Shown: one piece after another, positions 15,806 through 25,161 of the stretch
Position numbering within the stretch: position 1 is the first letter of the stretch
How the letters are laid out: each line of letters begins with the position of its first letter
From: JBAZLV01 sp964586075
Lineage (GTDB): Bacteria; Nitrospirota; UBA9217
DNA: 64,000 nt
Direction of reading: 5' to 3'
NCBI GenBank assembly: GCA_964586075.1
Contig: CAZPGZ010000002.1
Coordinates: 1-64,000 of the forward strand
The notes under the pieces: generated by a model
Told to the model about the DNA's origin: nothing
What the model saw: only the letters and a program-made list of their open reading frames with translations
The model's database searches: none
Translations under genes and position numbers: made by a program

Positions 15806-16099
15806 GATCCTTTTCACGTCGGCCTGGCCGATTCCGGAAATCCGTACGATCTTGTCCCTTGAGGTATGGCCGGACACGATCTCGATCCGGGACTTGGCCA
15901 GAGAGAGGGTGTCGGCAAGCAACCGGATAAGCGCCTCGTTCGCAGCGCCGTCAACCGGCGGAGCGGTGAGCTTTACCTTGTATCCGCCGTTTTCCATCAG
16001 GACAATCTGGTTTTTCGAGGAGCGCGGCTGGATGCGCAGGGAAAGCGTGGCGCCGTCATCCGGCGGCTGGTTGTTTGGCCGGCTCTTCCTTGAGTTCAT
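15785..16099 (-). CDS. DUF167 (YggU-like) protein
   Basis: The 104-residue protein has the family pattern LSLRIQPRSSKNQI, KVKLTAPPVDGAANEALI and IEIVSGHTSRDKIVRI. Its biochemical role is unknown; it is widely linked to yggT/proC operons. The ATG at 16099 lies inside the end of the DivIVA gene (44-base overlap), which suggests coupled translation. It is the last protein gene before ssrA. Confidence 0.85.
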   Translation of the reverse strand: MNSRKSRPNNQPPDDGATLSLRIQPRSSKNQIVLMENGGYKVKLTAPPVDGAANEALIRLLADTLSLAKSRIEIVSGHTSRDKIVRISGIGQADVKRILHTKDE

Positions 16100-16559
16100 C
16101 CGTTCCCGCCTCGTAATTCACCATCTCCAGATGCATCTGGATGACTTTTTTGACGTCCTGCAGGAAATGGAACCGTCTGTGTTTGAGTTCTTGAATCTCC
16201 GCTTCAAGCTTTATTTTCTGCTTCTGGGAATCCGCAAGAATCTGCTGATTGCGAACCTCGGCGTCCTTGATGATCAATGCTGCCTCTTTGCGCGAGTTCT
16301 CCTTTACCTCTTCAATCAGCTTTTGCGTCATCAGCATCGTGTTTTTGACTGCTTCTTCACGCTCGACAAGAGCCTGCAGGCGCTCATCGTAGGCCTGGCG
16401 GAATTCGCGAAGCTCCGTCACTTCCCGGACGAGCTCTTCCACCTGGTCCCGCACCTGGTCAAGAAACGTTTCTACTTCCGACCGTTCATATCCGCGGAAA
16501 CCAACGTGGAACCTTTTTTGCTGAATGTCGATCGGTGTAACCTTGATGGCGGTGTCCAT
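16056..16559 (-). CDS. DivIVA-domain protein
   Basis: The 167-residue protein begins with the DivIVA membrane-binding domain (TPIDIQQKRFHVGFRGYERSE, given here as landmarks: FHVGFRGY near residue 17 and VETFLDQV near 30). A long coiled coil follows to about residue 145. DivIVA proteins mark curved membrane at poles and septa and recruit partners. AAGGAGG precedes the ATG at 16559. It is in an operon with yggT, proC and DUF167, a common conserved arrangement. Confidence 0.85.
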   Translation of the reverse strand: MDTAIKVTPIDIQQKRFHVGFRGYERSEVETFLDQVRDQVEELVREVTELREFRQAYDERLQALVEREEAVKNTMLMTQKLIEEVKENSRKEAALIIKDAEVRNQQILADSQKQKIKLEAEIQELKHRRFHFLQDVKKVIQMHLEMVNYEAGTDELKEEPAKQPAAG

Positions 16560-16596
16560 GCCTGTTCCTCCTTACCGGGGGTGTTGCACGCCGTGC

Positions 16597-16887
16597 CTAT
16601 CCAAGCGAATAGGCAAGACGATAGAGATTTTTGATCAGCGCGTACTGCAGGAAAATGATCACGAGGATCGCAATCAGCGGAGACAGATCGAGGCCCACTT
16701 TATGGGGCGGCACCAGTCTGCGCAGAGGCCTGAGCACCGGCTCGGTCACTCGCCCCAGAAACTGTACGATCGGGTTGTAGGGGTCCGGATTCACCCAGGA
16801 AACGAGCGCGCGGATAATGATGACCCACATATATACTTCCAGAATGATGTCCAGAACTCTTGCTATTCCGGCAACAATATTGTCCAT
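16597..16887 (-). CDS. YggT family integral membrane protein
   Basis: The 96-residue protein has two hydrophobic helices (about residues 8-28 and 68-90) joined by a loop with VSWVNPDPYNPIVQFL and TEPVLRPLRRLVP, the family signature. YggT proteins sit in the inner membrane; links to osmotic adaptation and division have been proposed. GAGGGG lies before the ATG. Confidence 0.85.
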   Translation of the reverse strand: MDNIVAGIARVLDIILEVYMWVIIIRALVSWVNPDPYNPIVQFLGRVTEPVLRPLRRLVPPHKVGLDLSPLIAILVIIFLQYALIKNLYRLAYSLG

Positions 16888-16971
16888 ATTTTTCCCCTCA
16901 CCATGTAATGATAAAAAAATTTGTTGAACGTGGCGGCCGGTACAATCAGGCGCCGCGCCTTTTTCCGGATG

Positions 16972-17784
16972 CTACTGTTTCCCCAGTTCCTTGCTTCTCT
17001 CTGTTGCCGCCTCCACTGCATTCATGAGCGTGGCGCGCAGCTTCCCTTGTTCGAGCACGTGCAGGCCTTCGATCGTGGTCCCGCCGGGCGATGTGACCAT
17101 GTCCCTCAGTTTGCCGGGATGTTCCTTCGTGTCCATCACCATTTTTGCCGCGCCGTACATGGTCTGAGCGGCAAGCTCAAGCGCGAGCTGGCGCGGAAGG
17201 CCTGCTTTCACTCCCGCATCGGACAGCGCGTCCAGAATCACGAACATATACGCGGGACCGCACCCCGATATGCCGGTGACCGCGTCCATCATTTTTTCTT
17301 CAACAGGAAAAGCCCGGCCGACGGCATTGAAAATGTACCGGGTCAGCGTCAGGTCGTCTTCTGTGGCGTGCGCTCCTCCCGCGATGGCGGCCGCGCCCGC
17401 GAGCACGAGCGCCGGCGTGTTCGGCATCACGCGGACAACGCGCGCGCTGTTTTTGAACGCTTTTTCGACCCTGGCAAGCGTAATCCCCGCCACAATGGTG
17501 ATAACCAGTTTCTTTCCATCGATCGCAGGCGCGATTTCTTTCAGCACGCCTTCAAGAACCTGCGGTTTGACGCTCAGAACAACAATGCCGCATTCCCGCG
17601 CTGCGTCGGGGACCGTTTTTGCGGTAATACTGTAGGTCTTTTTCAGATACTCCAGGCGGCTCTGCGAAACGTCCGCTGCAACAATCTGTTCGGGATTAGC
17701 AGCTCCCGAAGCCAGCAAACCCTTGATCAGCGCTTCGGCCATGTTTCCGCCGCCGAGAAAGGCAATTTTCTTGTTCTCTAGCAT
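16972..17784 (-). CDS. proC: Pyrroline-5-carboxylate reductase
   Basis: The 270-residue protein carries the N-terminal Rossmann loop IAFLGGGNMAEALIKG and the C-terminal signature around DMVTSPGGTTIEGL; VRVMPNTPALV and GISGCGPAYMF are also typical. It reduces pyrroline-5-carboxylate to proline with NAD(P)H in the cytoplasm. Length is normal. GGAGGGAGC precedes the ATG. It sits between yggS and yggT. Confidence 0.92.
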   Translation of the reverse strand: MLENKKIAFLGGGNMAEALIKGLLASGAANPEQIVAADVSQSRLEYLKKTYSITAKTVPDAARECGIVVLSVKPQVLEGVLKEIAPAIDGKKLVITIVAGITLARVEKAFKNSARVVRVMPNTPALVLAGAAAIAGGAHATEDDLTLTRYIFNAVGRAFPVEEKMMDAVTGISGCGPAYMFVILDALSDAGVKAGLPRQLALELAAQTMYGAAKMVMDTKEHPGKLRDMVTSPGGTTIEGLHVLEQGKLRATLMNAVEAATERSKELGKQ

Positions 17785-17806
17785 GCTCCCTCCACCTCCG
17801 CGGCGG

Positions 17807-18496
17807 TCAGTACCGCCTCTCTCCGAATATAGCCGTGCCGACCCGCACCATGGTCGCTCCTTCTTCTACGGCTGTCTCAAAATCGCCGCTCATGCCCATG
17901 GAAAGCTCGCGCATGGACACGCCGGGAATCTGCTCCGCTTCTATGCCCTTCGCCGTCTCACGCAACGCGCGGAAATACGGCCGCACTTCCTCCGGATCGT
18001 CGAGAAAGGGCGGAATGGCCATCAATCCCTTGATGGAAATATGTTGAAGCCGGGCGGCTTCCCGGACCAGGGCGGAAACGCCCTCGATCGCAATGCCGGC
18101 CTTGGTCTCTTCGCCCGCGATACTCACTTCGATCAGGACATCCTGCACCTTGCCGATCTTCGCTGCCTGCCGGTCGATCTCCCGTGCCAGCTCAACAGTG
18201 TCGACTGAGTGAATCATATCAAAAAGTTTGACCGCGTACTTGGCTTTGTTGGACTGCAACTGTCCGATCAAATGCCAGCTCGCGATGCTGCCAAGCTGTT
18301 CGATCTTCTCCCGCGCTTCCTGCACCCGGTTTTCACCGAGAATTTCCGCGCCGGCTTCGGCTGCTTCTTTGATCCGTTCAGGGGGGACCGTTTTGGTCAC
18401 CACAACCAGCCTGACCGAAGAAGGATCGCGCCCCGCGCGCTTTGCCGCCGACGCTATTCTTTCCTGTATTGTCTTGAGGTTTTCCGCTATGAACAC
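17807..18496 (-). CDS. YggS/PROSC family PLP-binding protein
   Basis: The 229-residue protein has the alanine-racemase-like N-terminal fold: VVVTKTVPPE with the PLP lysine near residue 37, GENRVQEAREK near 55, WHLIGQLQSNKAK near 80 and MRELSMGMSGDFETAV near the end. It acts in pyridoxal phosphate homeostasis. AGAGG five bases before the GTG at 18496 supports that start over the GTG at 18523. It follows pgeF by 32 bases. Confidence 0.88.
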   Translation of the reverse strand: MFIAENLKTIQERIASAAKRAGRDPSSVRLVVVTKTVPPERIKEAAEAGAEILGENRVQEAREKIEQLGSIASWHLIGQLQSNKAKYAVKLFDMIHSVDTVELAREIDRQAAKIGKVQDVLIEVSIAGEETKAGIAIEGVSALVREAARLQHISIKGLMAIPPFLDDPEEVRPYFRALRETAKGIEAEQIPGVSMRELSMGMSGDFETAVEEGATMVRVGTAIFGERRY

Positions 18497-18528
18497 GACG
18501 ACCTCTGTTGAAGCACCCCGCACAACAG

Positions 18529-19296
18529 TTATGGCTTTATCATAATCACCGACAGGCCTCTGCCGGTCCGGCCTTCAGCCCGATAGGAATAGAACAGGTC
18601 TCTCCGGCAGGACGTGCACAACCCGAGAGCGTGAATGTTCCTCTCCGGAAGGCCTGCCAGCAGCAGTTCTTTTCTGTTGGCCTGTACCAGATCGAGGTTC
18701 CACCGTCCAGCTGTCCGCGGCGTTGCGATTTCTTTCCAAAAGGGAAACGCTTCCCGTACCGGACCCATCACCGGCTCGTCAACTTCGTAACATTCCGGCC
18801 CGATGGCAGGGCCGATGGCCGCGATCATTTCAGCGGGATCAGAACCGAACTCATCCTGCATTTTTTTTATGGTTAGGGCGACGATATTCCTGACCGTGCT
18901 TTTCCAGCCCGCGTGGACCGCAGCAACGGACCGCCTCGCGAGATCGACAAGCAGAAGAGGAACGCAATCAGCCGTCTCGACACCGATCGCGATTCCTGGA
19001 GCGCGCGTGATCATGGCGTCAGCCTGGAGCGTTTTGACGCTCCGGTAATTTTGGGCATCCACCAGCACGATATCGCTGCCATGCACCTGATTTACGGTAA
19101 CGACACGATCCGGGGCAATCCCGAACATAGCTGCCACCGCGTTCCAGTCGTCCGGAAGTTTGATTCCGTTGGTTCGCTCTCCCAGCCTATTCCGCCGGGT
19201 GGTGAACGCGTGCCGGATTGTCTCGATCCGCGCGAGTGCCGGAATCGTTAAACAGTCCGTGGTCCCGGCTGCAATATGGAAATTAGCTGTGCTCAT
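18529..19296 (-). CDS. PgeF/YfiH family multicopper-oxidase-like hydrolase
   Basis: The 255-residue protein has the metal-site residues of the laccase-domain family: QVHGSDIV near residue 72, TADCVPLLL near 110 and AAVHAGWKS near 130, then GPAIGPECYEV. Family members act in purine handling and repair of misincorporated peptidoglycan residues. The ATG at 19296 lies within the last codons of the preceding radical SAM gene (14-base overlap), so the two are probably translationally coupled. Confidence 0.85.
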   Translation of the reverse strand: MSTANFHIAAGTTDCLTIPALARIETIRHAFTTRRNRLGERTNGIKLPDDWNAVAAMFGIAPDRVVTVNQVHGSDIVLVDAQNYRSVKTLQADAMITRAPGIAIGVETADCVPLLLVDLARRSVAAVHAGWKSTVRNIVALTIKKMQDEFGSDPAEMIAAIGPAIGPECYEVDEPVMGPVREAFPFWKEIATPRTAGRWNLDLVQANRKELLLAGLPERNIHALGLCTSCRRDLFYSYRAEGRTGRGLSVIMIKP

Positions 19297-21034
19297 CGTT
19301 GGCCGCTTGTCCGCACACACCGCATGCTCTGCATGTCCCGATGCTGCACGGCGGCGTGTGCTGCGCCGCACGAGCGCGGCTATATTCTTCGCTAAGATAT
19401 TCTTTTCTTACACCGATGTCAATAAAATCCCACGGCAGAACCTCGCTGAAGCCCCGCGGACGCGTCACATACCAGTCTGTGTCCATCTTGAGCTCTTTCG
19501 CGGCTTTTTTCCAGTCTCCGCCGTTCAGCGAGGCGGCGCGAATCAGCTTCCCGATCCGACGGTCGCCGCGTGACAGCAGCGCCTGAATGTATTCCCACTT
19601 CGGCAGATCGTGGATGACATTCACATTCCCGATTTTTCTTGCCGCTTTTTCGAGCATGCGCAGTTTTCTGTTCAGGCGTGCCGTGTCTTCCATCGGCTCC
19701 CACTGAAACGGCGTGAAGGGCTTCGGCACAAACGAATTCACGGACAGCGTGATGCGCCCTATTTTTCCCGCAGCGCGGGCGTGATGGAGCTGAATCTGGT
19801 GCATTCTTTCGGTCAGGGAGATGATCGCATCAATGTCTTCCGGTTCCTCCGTCGGAAGTCCGATGATGAAATACAGCTTCAGGTTCGGAATGCCGGCGCT
19901 GAACGTTCTATGCGCCGCTCGATCGAGGTCGTCTTCAGTAATATTCTTATTAATGACTTTGCGGAGCCGTTCAGAACCCGCCTCGGGGGCGATGGAAATT
20001 GTTTTCTGGCCGCTTTCCGCGAGCCGCTTGACAAGCGGTTCGTCCAGCGAATCCGCGCGCAGCGATGATACAGATACCCCTCCTTGTATTGACGCACACA
20101 GCTCGTCTATGCAAGGGTAATCGGAAATGGCGGCTCCCACCAACCCGATTTTGCCGCATGCGGCGTCCGCCTGTTCGGCCTGTTGTTTCGCACTGTTTAT
20201 CGAAAGGCTACGGGGCGGCAGGTAGATATATCCGGCCATGCAGAACCGGCAGTGCCTGCCGCAGCCCCGCGTTATTTCCGCAAGGTGCATATCACTAAAT
20301 TCGGTATGTGGAGTGAAAATCGCTGTCGCCGCAGGCATGCTGTTGATGGTGCGGACCGTGCGTTTGGCCACCCGGTCCGGTGCAAAATCGTACAGTTTCT
20401 TTCTTGCGCTCAGTGCTCCGTCCGTGTTGTAAGCTTCTTCGTAAAATTCCGGCACATACACGCCCGGGATGGCGCTTAAGGACCGGAGTAGTTCCAACCT
20501 GTTTTTTGTCCGGTCCTTTTTGTATGCATCGATAAATTCCCCGGAAACTTCCTCTCCTTCGCCGACGATCACCGCATCAAAAAAATCCGCAAGTGGTTCC
20601 GGGTTAAAAAAGGAGCAGATGCCTCCAAAGACAACGAGCGGGTCCGCAGCGGTCCGATCCTTTTTGTCGGCAGGGATGCCGGCGAGGTCCAGCATATCCA
20701 GGATATTAAGATAATCTTGTTCAAAGGATACGGAAAAGGCAAGGATGTCGAATTCACGCACCGGCCGGCCGGTCTCAAGTGTAAACAGTCGGGTGCCGGT
20801 CCTTTGGTATTCGGCCAGGTCTTCCTCGTCGGGCAGAAACGTTCGTTCGCAGGCCGTGTCCGGACGGTTGTTCAAAACGGAATAGATCTGATGCAGGCCG
20901 AGGTTCGACATGCCCACATGATACGTATTTGGATACGCCAGGGCGATTTCCACCTCCGCTCCCCGCGCCTTATACACGGTTCCGCGTTCAGCCGCCAGCA
21001 GCGCGTCTGTTTTTTGTCTGAGTTTCTGGGACAT
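19283..21034 (-). CDS. TIGR03960-like radical SAM protein
   Basis: The 583-residue protein has an N-terminal B12-domain-like region with AYPNTYHVGMSNLGLHQIYS, then a radical SAM barrel with the cluster motif CGRHCRFC near residue 255, IAPEAGSERLR near 350 and a C-terminal Cys cluster, CSIGTCRACGVC. Its substrate is unknown; a related N-terminal half partner family often neighbours rodA or obg genes in other genomes. It heads the operon pgeF-yggS-proC-yggT-divIVA-DUF167. There is no clear Shine-Dalgarno before the ATG. Confidence 0.85.
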   Translation of the reverse strand: MSQKLRQKTDALLAAERGTVYKARGAEVEIALAYPNTYHVGMSNLGLHQIYSVLNNRPDTACERTFLPDEEDLAEYQRTGTRLFTLETGRPVREFDILAFSVSFEQDYLNILDMLDLAGIPADKKDRTAADPLVVFGGICSFFNPEPLADFFDAVIVGEGEEVSGEFIDAYKKDRTKNRLELLRSLSAIPGVYVPEFYEEAYNTDGALSARKKLYDFAPDRVAKRTVRTINSMPAATAIFTPHTEFSDMHLAEITRGCGRHCRFCMAGYIYLPPRSLSINSAKQQAEQADAACGKIGLVGAAISDYPCIDELCASIQGGVSVSSLRADSLDEPLVKRLAESGQKTISIAPEAGSERLRKVINKNITEDDLDRAAHRTFSAGIPNLKLYFIIGLPTEEPEDIDAIISLTERMHQIQLHHARAAGKIGRITLSVNSFVPKPFTPFQWEPMEDTARLNRKLRMLEKAARKIGNVNVIHDLPKWEYIQALLSRGDRRIGKLIRAASLNGGDWKKAAKELKMDTDWYVTRPRGFSEVLPWDFIDIGVRKEYLSEEYSRARAAQHTPPCSIGTCRACGVCGQAANDEHS

Positions 21035-21213
21035 AATGAGATTATACTATTCCCGAAGGACTGGCGCAAAGCAAATCCTGTAGATTATTCAAAGAGCAAA
21101 GACCGGATTACCCGGCCGCTGCCTCGCGCTATGGTGAAGCACAGAAAACGGACGTCAGCAATTGCGAAAAGAAGGGACCTCGGCATGGGAGGCCGGAGTA
21201 CTGAGAACACATG

Positions 21214-21247
21214 AAAAAAGCCGCACACCGTTTCCAGTGTGCGGCTT
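21214..21247 (-). terminator. Strong intrinsic terminator
   Basis: AAGCCGCACAC (21218-21228) pairs with GTGTGCGGCTT (21237-21247) and is followed on the minus strand by a T run. It ends the PASTA-rpe-HMGL transcript. Confidence 0.9.
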
Positions 21248-21272
21248 GTCCATTTGCTGGAGCCACGCTTTT

Positions 21273-23060
21273 TTATTCGGATTTAACAAGGTCCTCAAAA
21301 CGGATATCCACCCCGAACACGCCTTGGATGCCGCCTTCTTCAGAGCTGATCGGCGCGGACACGGTAATGCAAAGCGCGCCGGTAATCTTGGACGTGTAAA
21401 AATCAGAGACAAAGCTCTTTCCATCGGACATGGGCCGGATGAACCATGACCGGTCGGAAAAGTTGTCGCCCAGGTCCGCGTGCTCAAGCTGCGCCTTGAA
21501 CTGTATTTGGGTGATGTTCCTGGTGGTCTTCTTCCCCTCCGGGTTCACCACGTACGCAAACTGGATGAACGGGTGCTCGTCAAGCAGCTTCTGCATGATT
21601 GCTTCCTGCTTTGCATGATTCATGGCCCGGAAATCCGGACGCTGAACGATGCCTTCGACAAGGTGCAGTGCGATCTCACGCGCCTTGATCTTCAGCTTGT
21701 CGAGATCGGACACAAAGTACTCGGGCAGATATTTTTTTGCATGTTCAATAAGCTCGTTGTGCGAAATGCTCGTCGTCCGGCCCTGATTGTACTGGTCCAT
21801 GACCCATTTATATATTTTGGCAAGTCCGGGATGGCGCTTGTCGATCTTCATGTCTGCATTCTGATTCAGGTGGTTGTTCACCCAGTGCGCGATGCCTGCG
21901 ATTCCCGTCTTGTCGGTCACAATCACGCCCATGGGGCGGTTCAGAATTTTCGACGTGTCGAAGATATTGTATATCTCCTCGTTTTTCATCATGCCGTCCG
22001 CGTGGATGCCGGCGCTCGTGGAGTTGAATTCAGCGCCGACAAACGGATAGTTTGCCGGGATCGGAAAGTCCATCTCCTGCCGAAAATATGCCGCCATCTC
22101 GGTAATCGTCGCCGTGTCAATCCCCGTTGCCTCGCCGGTCAGGCTGATGTATTCGATCAGCAGCGCCTCGACCGGAGTGTTGCCGGTGCGTTCTCCGAAT
22201 CCGAGCAGCGCGCCGTTCACGGAGGAGCAGCCGTACATCCAGGCGGCGACGCCGTTGATCAGACCCTTGTGAAAATCGTTGTGCCCATGCCACTCAAGCT
22301 GCTCCGAAGGAACTCCTGCTTCTCGGTTGAGCGCATAAAAAATTTCCGGCACGCTGCGCGGAAGCGCTGTTCCGGGAAAGGGAATGCCGTAGCCCATGGT
22401 GTCGCAGGCCCTGATCTTGACCGGGATCTTTGCGTCCTCCGATATCTTCATCAACTCCTGCGCAAAGGGAATGACGAATCCGTGAAAGTCTGCGCGCGTA
22501 ATGTCCTCAAGATGGCACCGCGGCTTGATGCCGTGCTCAATCGCGGTCTTCACGATGTCAAGATATGATTTGAGCGCTTCTTTTCGCGTCAGGTTGAGTT
22601 TGAGGAAAATATGGTAGTCCGAGCAGGAGGTCAGAATCCCGGTTTCGGTAATTCCAACATCCGTCAATAGTTTAAAATCATTCTTGTTCGCCCGTATCCA
22701 GCCGGTTATCTCGGGATAACGGTAGCCCTTCTCCATGCAGAGCCGCACCGCCTCGCGGTCTTTCTCGGAATAGAGAAAAAACTCGGACTGGCGAATCACG
22801 CCTTTCGGTCCGCTCATGCGGTGCAGAAAATCAAAAATATCAGCGATCTGCTGCGGTTTATACGGCGGCCTCGACTGCTGTCCATCGCGGAAAGTCGTAT
22901 CCGTTATCCAGATGTCCTTCGGAATCTTGGTCTGGATGAGCCGGTCTTCAAGCACCACGCGGGGGATGCTGGTGTACGGGAAAATATCCCTGAATAAGAC
23001 GGGTTCCTTGACATCCTTGAGCTCAATCCATCTCTTTTCTGCTCGTTGTTTGACTGCCAT
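21273..23060 (-). CDS. HMGL-family acyl synthase with C-terminal sensor-like domain
   Basis: The 595-residue protein starts with an isopropylmalate/homocitrate-synthase-type TIM barrel: WITDTTFRDGQQSRPP near residue 50, a WHGHNDFHKG metal-binding segment near 270 and GFGERTGNTPVEALL near 300. From about residue 480 the sequence FIQFAYVVNPEGKKTTRN, SDFYTSKITGALCITVSAP and GVFGVDIRF looks like a Cache/PDC ligand-binding domain rather than a LeuA allosteric domain. Candidate activities are Re-citrate synthase or another acetyl-CoA condensation. GGAGG precedes the ATG at 23060. It follows rpe. Confidence 0.7.
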   Translation of the reverse strand: MAVKQRAEKRWIELKDVKEPVLFRDIFPYTSIPRVVLEDRLIQTKIPKDIWITDTTFRDGQQSRPPYKPQQIADIFDFLHRMSGPKGVIRQSEFFLYSEKDREAVRLCMEKGYRYPEITGWIRANKNDFKLLTDVGITETGILTSCSDYHIFLKLNLTRKEALKSYLDIVKTAIEHGIKPRCHLEDITRADFHGFVIPFAQELMKISEDAKIPVKIRACDTMGYGIPFPGTALPRSVPEIFYALNREAGVPSEQLEWHGHNDFHKGLINGVAAWMYGCSSVNGALLGFGERTGNTPVEALLIEYISLTGEATGIDTATITEMAAYFRQEMDFPIPANYPFVGAEFNSTSAGIHADGMMKNEEIYNIFDTSKILNRPMGVIVTDKTGIAGIAHWVNNHLNQNADMKIDKRHPGLAKIYKWVMDQYNQGRTTSISHNELIEHAKKYLPEYFVSDLDKLKIKAREIALHLVEGIVQRPDFRAMNHAKQEAIMQKLLDEHPFIQFAYVVNPEGKKTTRNITQIQFKAQLEHADLGDNFSDRSWFIRPMSDGKSFVSDFYTSKITGALCITVSAPISSEEGGIQGVFGVDIRFEDLVKSE

Positions 23061-23147
23061 GAAATCCTCCACATAAAACAAATAAATGCTGAATTTGTCA
23101 AACAGCCTCCGGCCAGCGTAGTGTGCGCCGCGCCGGAGCCCTGATTA

Positions 23148-23810
23148 TTATACGCCCCGGATGGCGCTAACAGCGGACGCGTAGTCCTTTGCACCGAAAA
23201 CGGCGGAGCCTGCAACCAGAATATCGGCGCCCGCCCGGATGATCTCCGCGGCGTTTCCGGGCTTCACTCCGCCGTCAACTTCAATTGCGGCAGCAAGCCG
23301 CCGGTCATCGATCATTTTCCGGAGCACGATGATTTTGTCAATCGCCGACGGAATAAATTCCTGTCCGCCGAACCCCGGGTTCACGGACATGACAAGGACC
23401 AGGTCCAGATCCGCAAGGACATAGTCAAGAGTCGCGAGCGGGGTCGCCGGATTAAGCGACACTCCGGCCTTGACCTTCTGCTCCTTCATCGTCTGCACAA
23501 GCCTGTTCAGATGCGCAGTGGCCTCCACATGCACCGTTATGGAATCCGCGCCGGCCCGTGCGAAATCCGCAATGTACAGCTCCGGATTGGTTATCATAAG
23601 ATGAACATCCAGCGGAAGCGTTGTTGACTTGCGCGCTGCCTGAACGATCATCGGTCCGATGGTGATGTTCGGCACAAAGTGGCCGTCCATGACGTCGACG
23701 TGGATCATGTCGGCGCCGGCCGCTTCAACAGCGCGTATTTCCTCGCCAAGCCGGGTGAAGTCAGCCGAAAGGATTGAAGGGGCAATTTTGATTTTTTTTG
23801 TCATTGTCAT
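23148..23810 (-). CDS. rpe: Ribulose-phosphate 3-epimerase
   Basis: The 220-residue protein is a full-length TIM-barrel epimerase: IAPSILSADF near residue 8, HVDVMDGHFVPN near 35, DVHLMI near 66, MSVNPGFGGQ near 140 and VDGGV near 175. It interconverts ribulose 5-phosphate and xylulose 5-phosphate in the pentose phosphate pathway. GAGG precedes the ATG at 23810, so the first 12 codons of the longer frame are not used. It lies 42 bases after the PASTA gene, a common pairing. Confidence 0.92.
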   Translation of the reverse strand: MTMTKKIKIAPSILSADFTRLGEEIRAVEAAGADMIHVDVMDGHFVPNITIGPMIVQAARKSTTLPLDVHLMITNPELYIADFARAGADSITVHVEATAHLNRLVQTMKEQKVKAGVSLNPATPLATLDYVLADLDLVLVMSVNPGFGGQEFIPSAIDKIIVLRKMIDDRRLAAAIEVDGGVKPGNAAEIIRAGADILVAGSAVFGAKDYASAVSAIRGV

Positions 23811-23852
23811 CACTACCTCGGAAAAGCGACCGGTGGTCGCTGGCATTTGCTG

Positions 23853-24563
23853 CTACTTGCTGACGATAATGTCCACCGTGGCATCCGATGCCACGGGGGA
23901 ACCTGCAGTCGGTTTTTGCTGAATAACCACGCGTGACGGAATTTTGCTGCCCGCGGTTTTCATGGTCAGCCGATGCTGCAGTCCCATGCGGTCGGTGATT
24001 CTGACCGCTTCTTCCGCCTTTTTCCCCATCAGCTTCGGCATGACAAACGGCTGCATCTTTCTGCCGGAGCTGACAAGCAGATTTATCTTTCCGCCCCGTT
24101 CCAGCAGGCTTCCGGCCTCCGGAGCCTGGGCAATCACCAGGTCACGGTCAACTTTTTCAGAAGATACCCGGGACACCATGCCGGGAGTGAATCCGGCCTG
24201 GCGGATCATCATGTCCGCCTTGCGGAAATGTTCGCCGGTAAGCTTCGGCGTCTGCATGTCGGTCGGGCCCTGGCTCACCACCACACGCACCTGCCGGCCT
24301 TTTTTAATTCCGCTTCCCGGCGGGGGGGTCTGAGAAACAACCGAGTCCCGCGGTATTGACGGATGCGGCTCCCGGCGGTCGATCTTGGGCTGGAGCCCCT
24401 GCTGGGTGAGTTTCTCCACAGCGGTCACAAGGTCCTGGCCGGTCAAATCCGGCACCCGCACTTCCTCCTGGCGAAGAAGCAGTGCAACGACCGCAAACGC
24501 GCTTATGACACCGACACCCACCAGGGCGATGAATATCCCGAGGCCTTTTAGAAAACGTCCCAT
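23853..24563 (-). CDS. PASTA-domain membrane protein
   Basis: The 236-residue protein has one N-terminal membrane helix (about residues 7-28) and three PASTA repeats, recognisable by VPDLTGQDLVTAVEKL, TPKLTGEHFRKADMMI and MPKLMGKKAEEAVRIT, each ending in a short VVVSQG-type strand. PASTA domains bind peptidoglycan or muropeptides in the periplasm. There is no kinase or transpeptidase domain, so it is a stand-alone envelope protein. It heads the operon with rpe. Confidence 0.85.
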   Translation of the reverse strand: MGRFLKGLGIFIALVGVGVISAFAVVALLLRQEEVRVPDLTGQDLVTAVEKLTQQGLQPKIDRREPHPSIPRDSVVSQTPPPGSGIKKGRQVRVVVSQGPTDMQTPKLTGEHFRKADMMIRQAGFTPGMVSRVSSEKVDRDLVIAQAPEAGSLLERGGKINLLVSSGRKMQPFVMPKLMGKKAEEAVRITDRMGLQHRLTMKTAGSKIPSRVVIQQKPTAGSPVASDATVDIIVSK

Positions 24564-24824
24564 GTTCGAGATGTCATTTTACCACAGTTCGTTAGATATG
24601 CAAGTGTAATGACTTAAAAACGTCGAAATTATTAGCTATTTTAGATAAAAACGTTCGCGCCTGATTCACAAATTAATTTCCACTTAAAAACTATTCCATT
24701 TTTATGCATTAGCCTTTTGCTCATGTCCTTATAAATTCAATCAGATATATCTGGTTCTTTTTAAATGCATTGACCACTCGATTAATCTGTGCTACTGCAA
24801 TAGGAACCAGTAGTACCTTGTTAA

Positions 24825-24945
24825 TCCGGAAGCGGAGTAAATTACGAGAATACTTCAGCCATTTCCGATAGTCATCGCGCAACCTGACCGGCACGGCCTT
24901 TTGTTCTATGACTACATTAAAATCATCTGAAAATATTATCCGGAA
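24825..24945 (-). pseudogene. Fragment of integron-type integrase (second copy)
   Basis: On the minus strand the frame encodes FNVVIEQKAVPVRLRDDYRK and then WLKYS, matching the N-terminal domain of the decayed integrase at 10982 (VPATRRGDYRKWLKYYLDFR). The DNA is similar too, for example GACTATCGGAAATGGCT against GACTACCGGAAATGGCT. The reading frame leaves the homology after WLKYS and no catalytic domain is left. It points away from the two genes on its right, as an integron integrase should. Confidence 0.6.
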
Positions 24946-25102
24946 TCGGCTGCACCAAAGCCTTCTTGAAATTGACTGTTCCGTTTTTTGCATATTAGTC
25001 AACCTAATATAATTTGATGATATTTTGAATATTAGTCATTTCCAATAATTTAACCATATTAAACAGTTATGCCAAGTTGTTTCTTAAAATCATTGACCAC
25101 TA

Positions 25103-25149
25103 TTCTAACTCTATGCTATATTTTTCGAAGAACTAATATCTTGTTAGAA
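25103..25149 (+). other. Inverted-repeat junction before first cassette
   Basis: TTCTAAC (25103-25109) and GTTAGAA (25143-25149) are perfectly complementary and 33 bases apart; GTTAGA matches the GTTRRR part of an integron core site. It lies 12 bases before the HEPN gene and could be the insertion junction or attI remnant. Confidence 0.35.
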
Positions 25150-25161
25150 GCTGAGGAAATT

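Larger units (their letters stand above)
24564..25161. other. AT-rich integron-relic spacer
   Basis: No intact gene is present. The stretch holds an integrase fragment on the minus strand (24825-24945) and an inverted-repeat junction (25103-25149) just before the first cassette gene. Base composition is clearly AT-richer than the rpe operon on its left. Confidence 0.6.
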
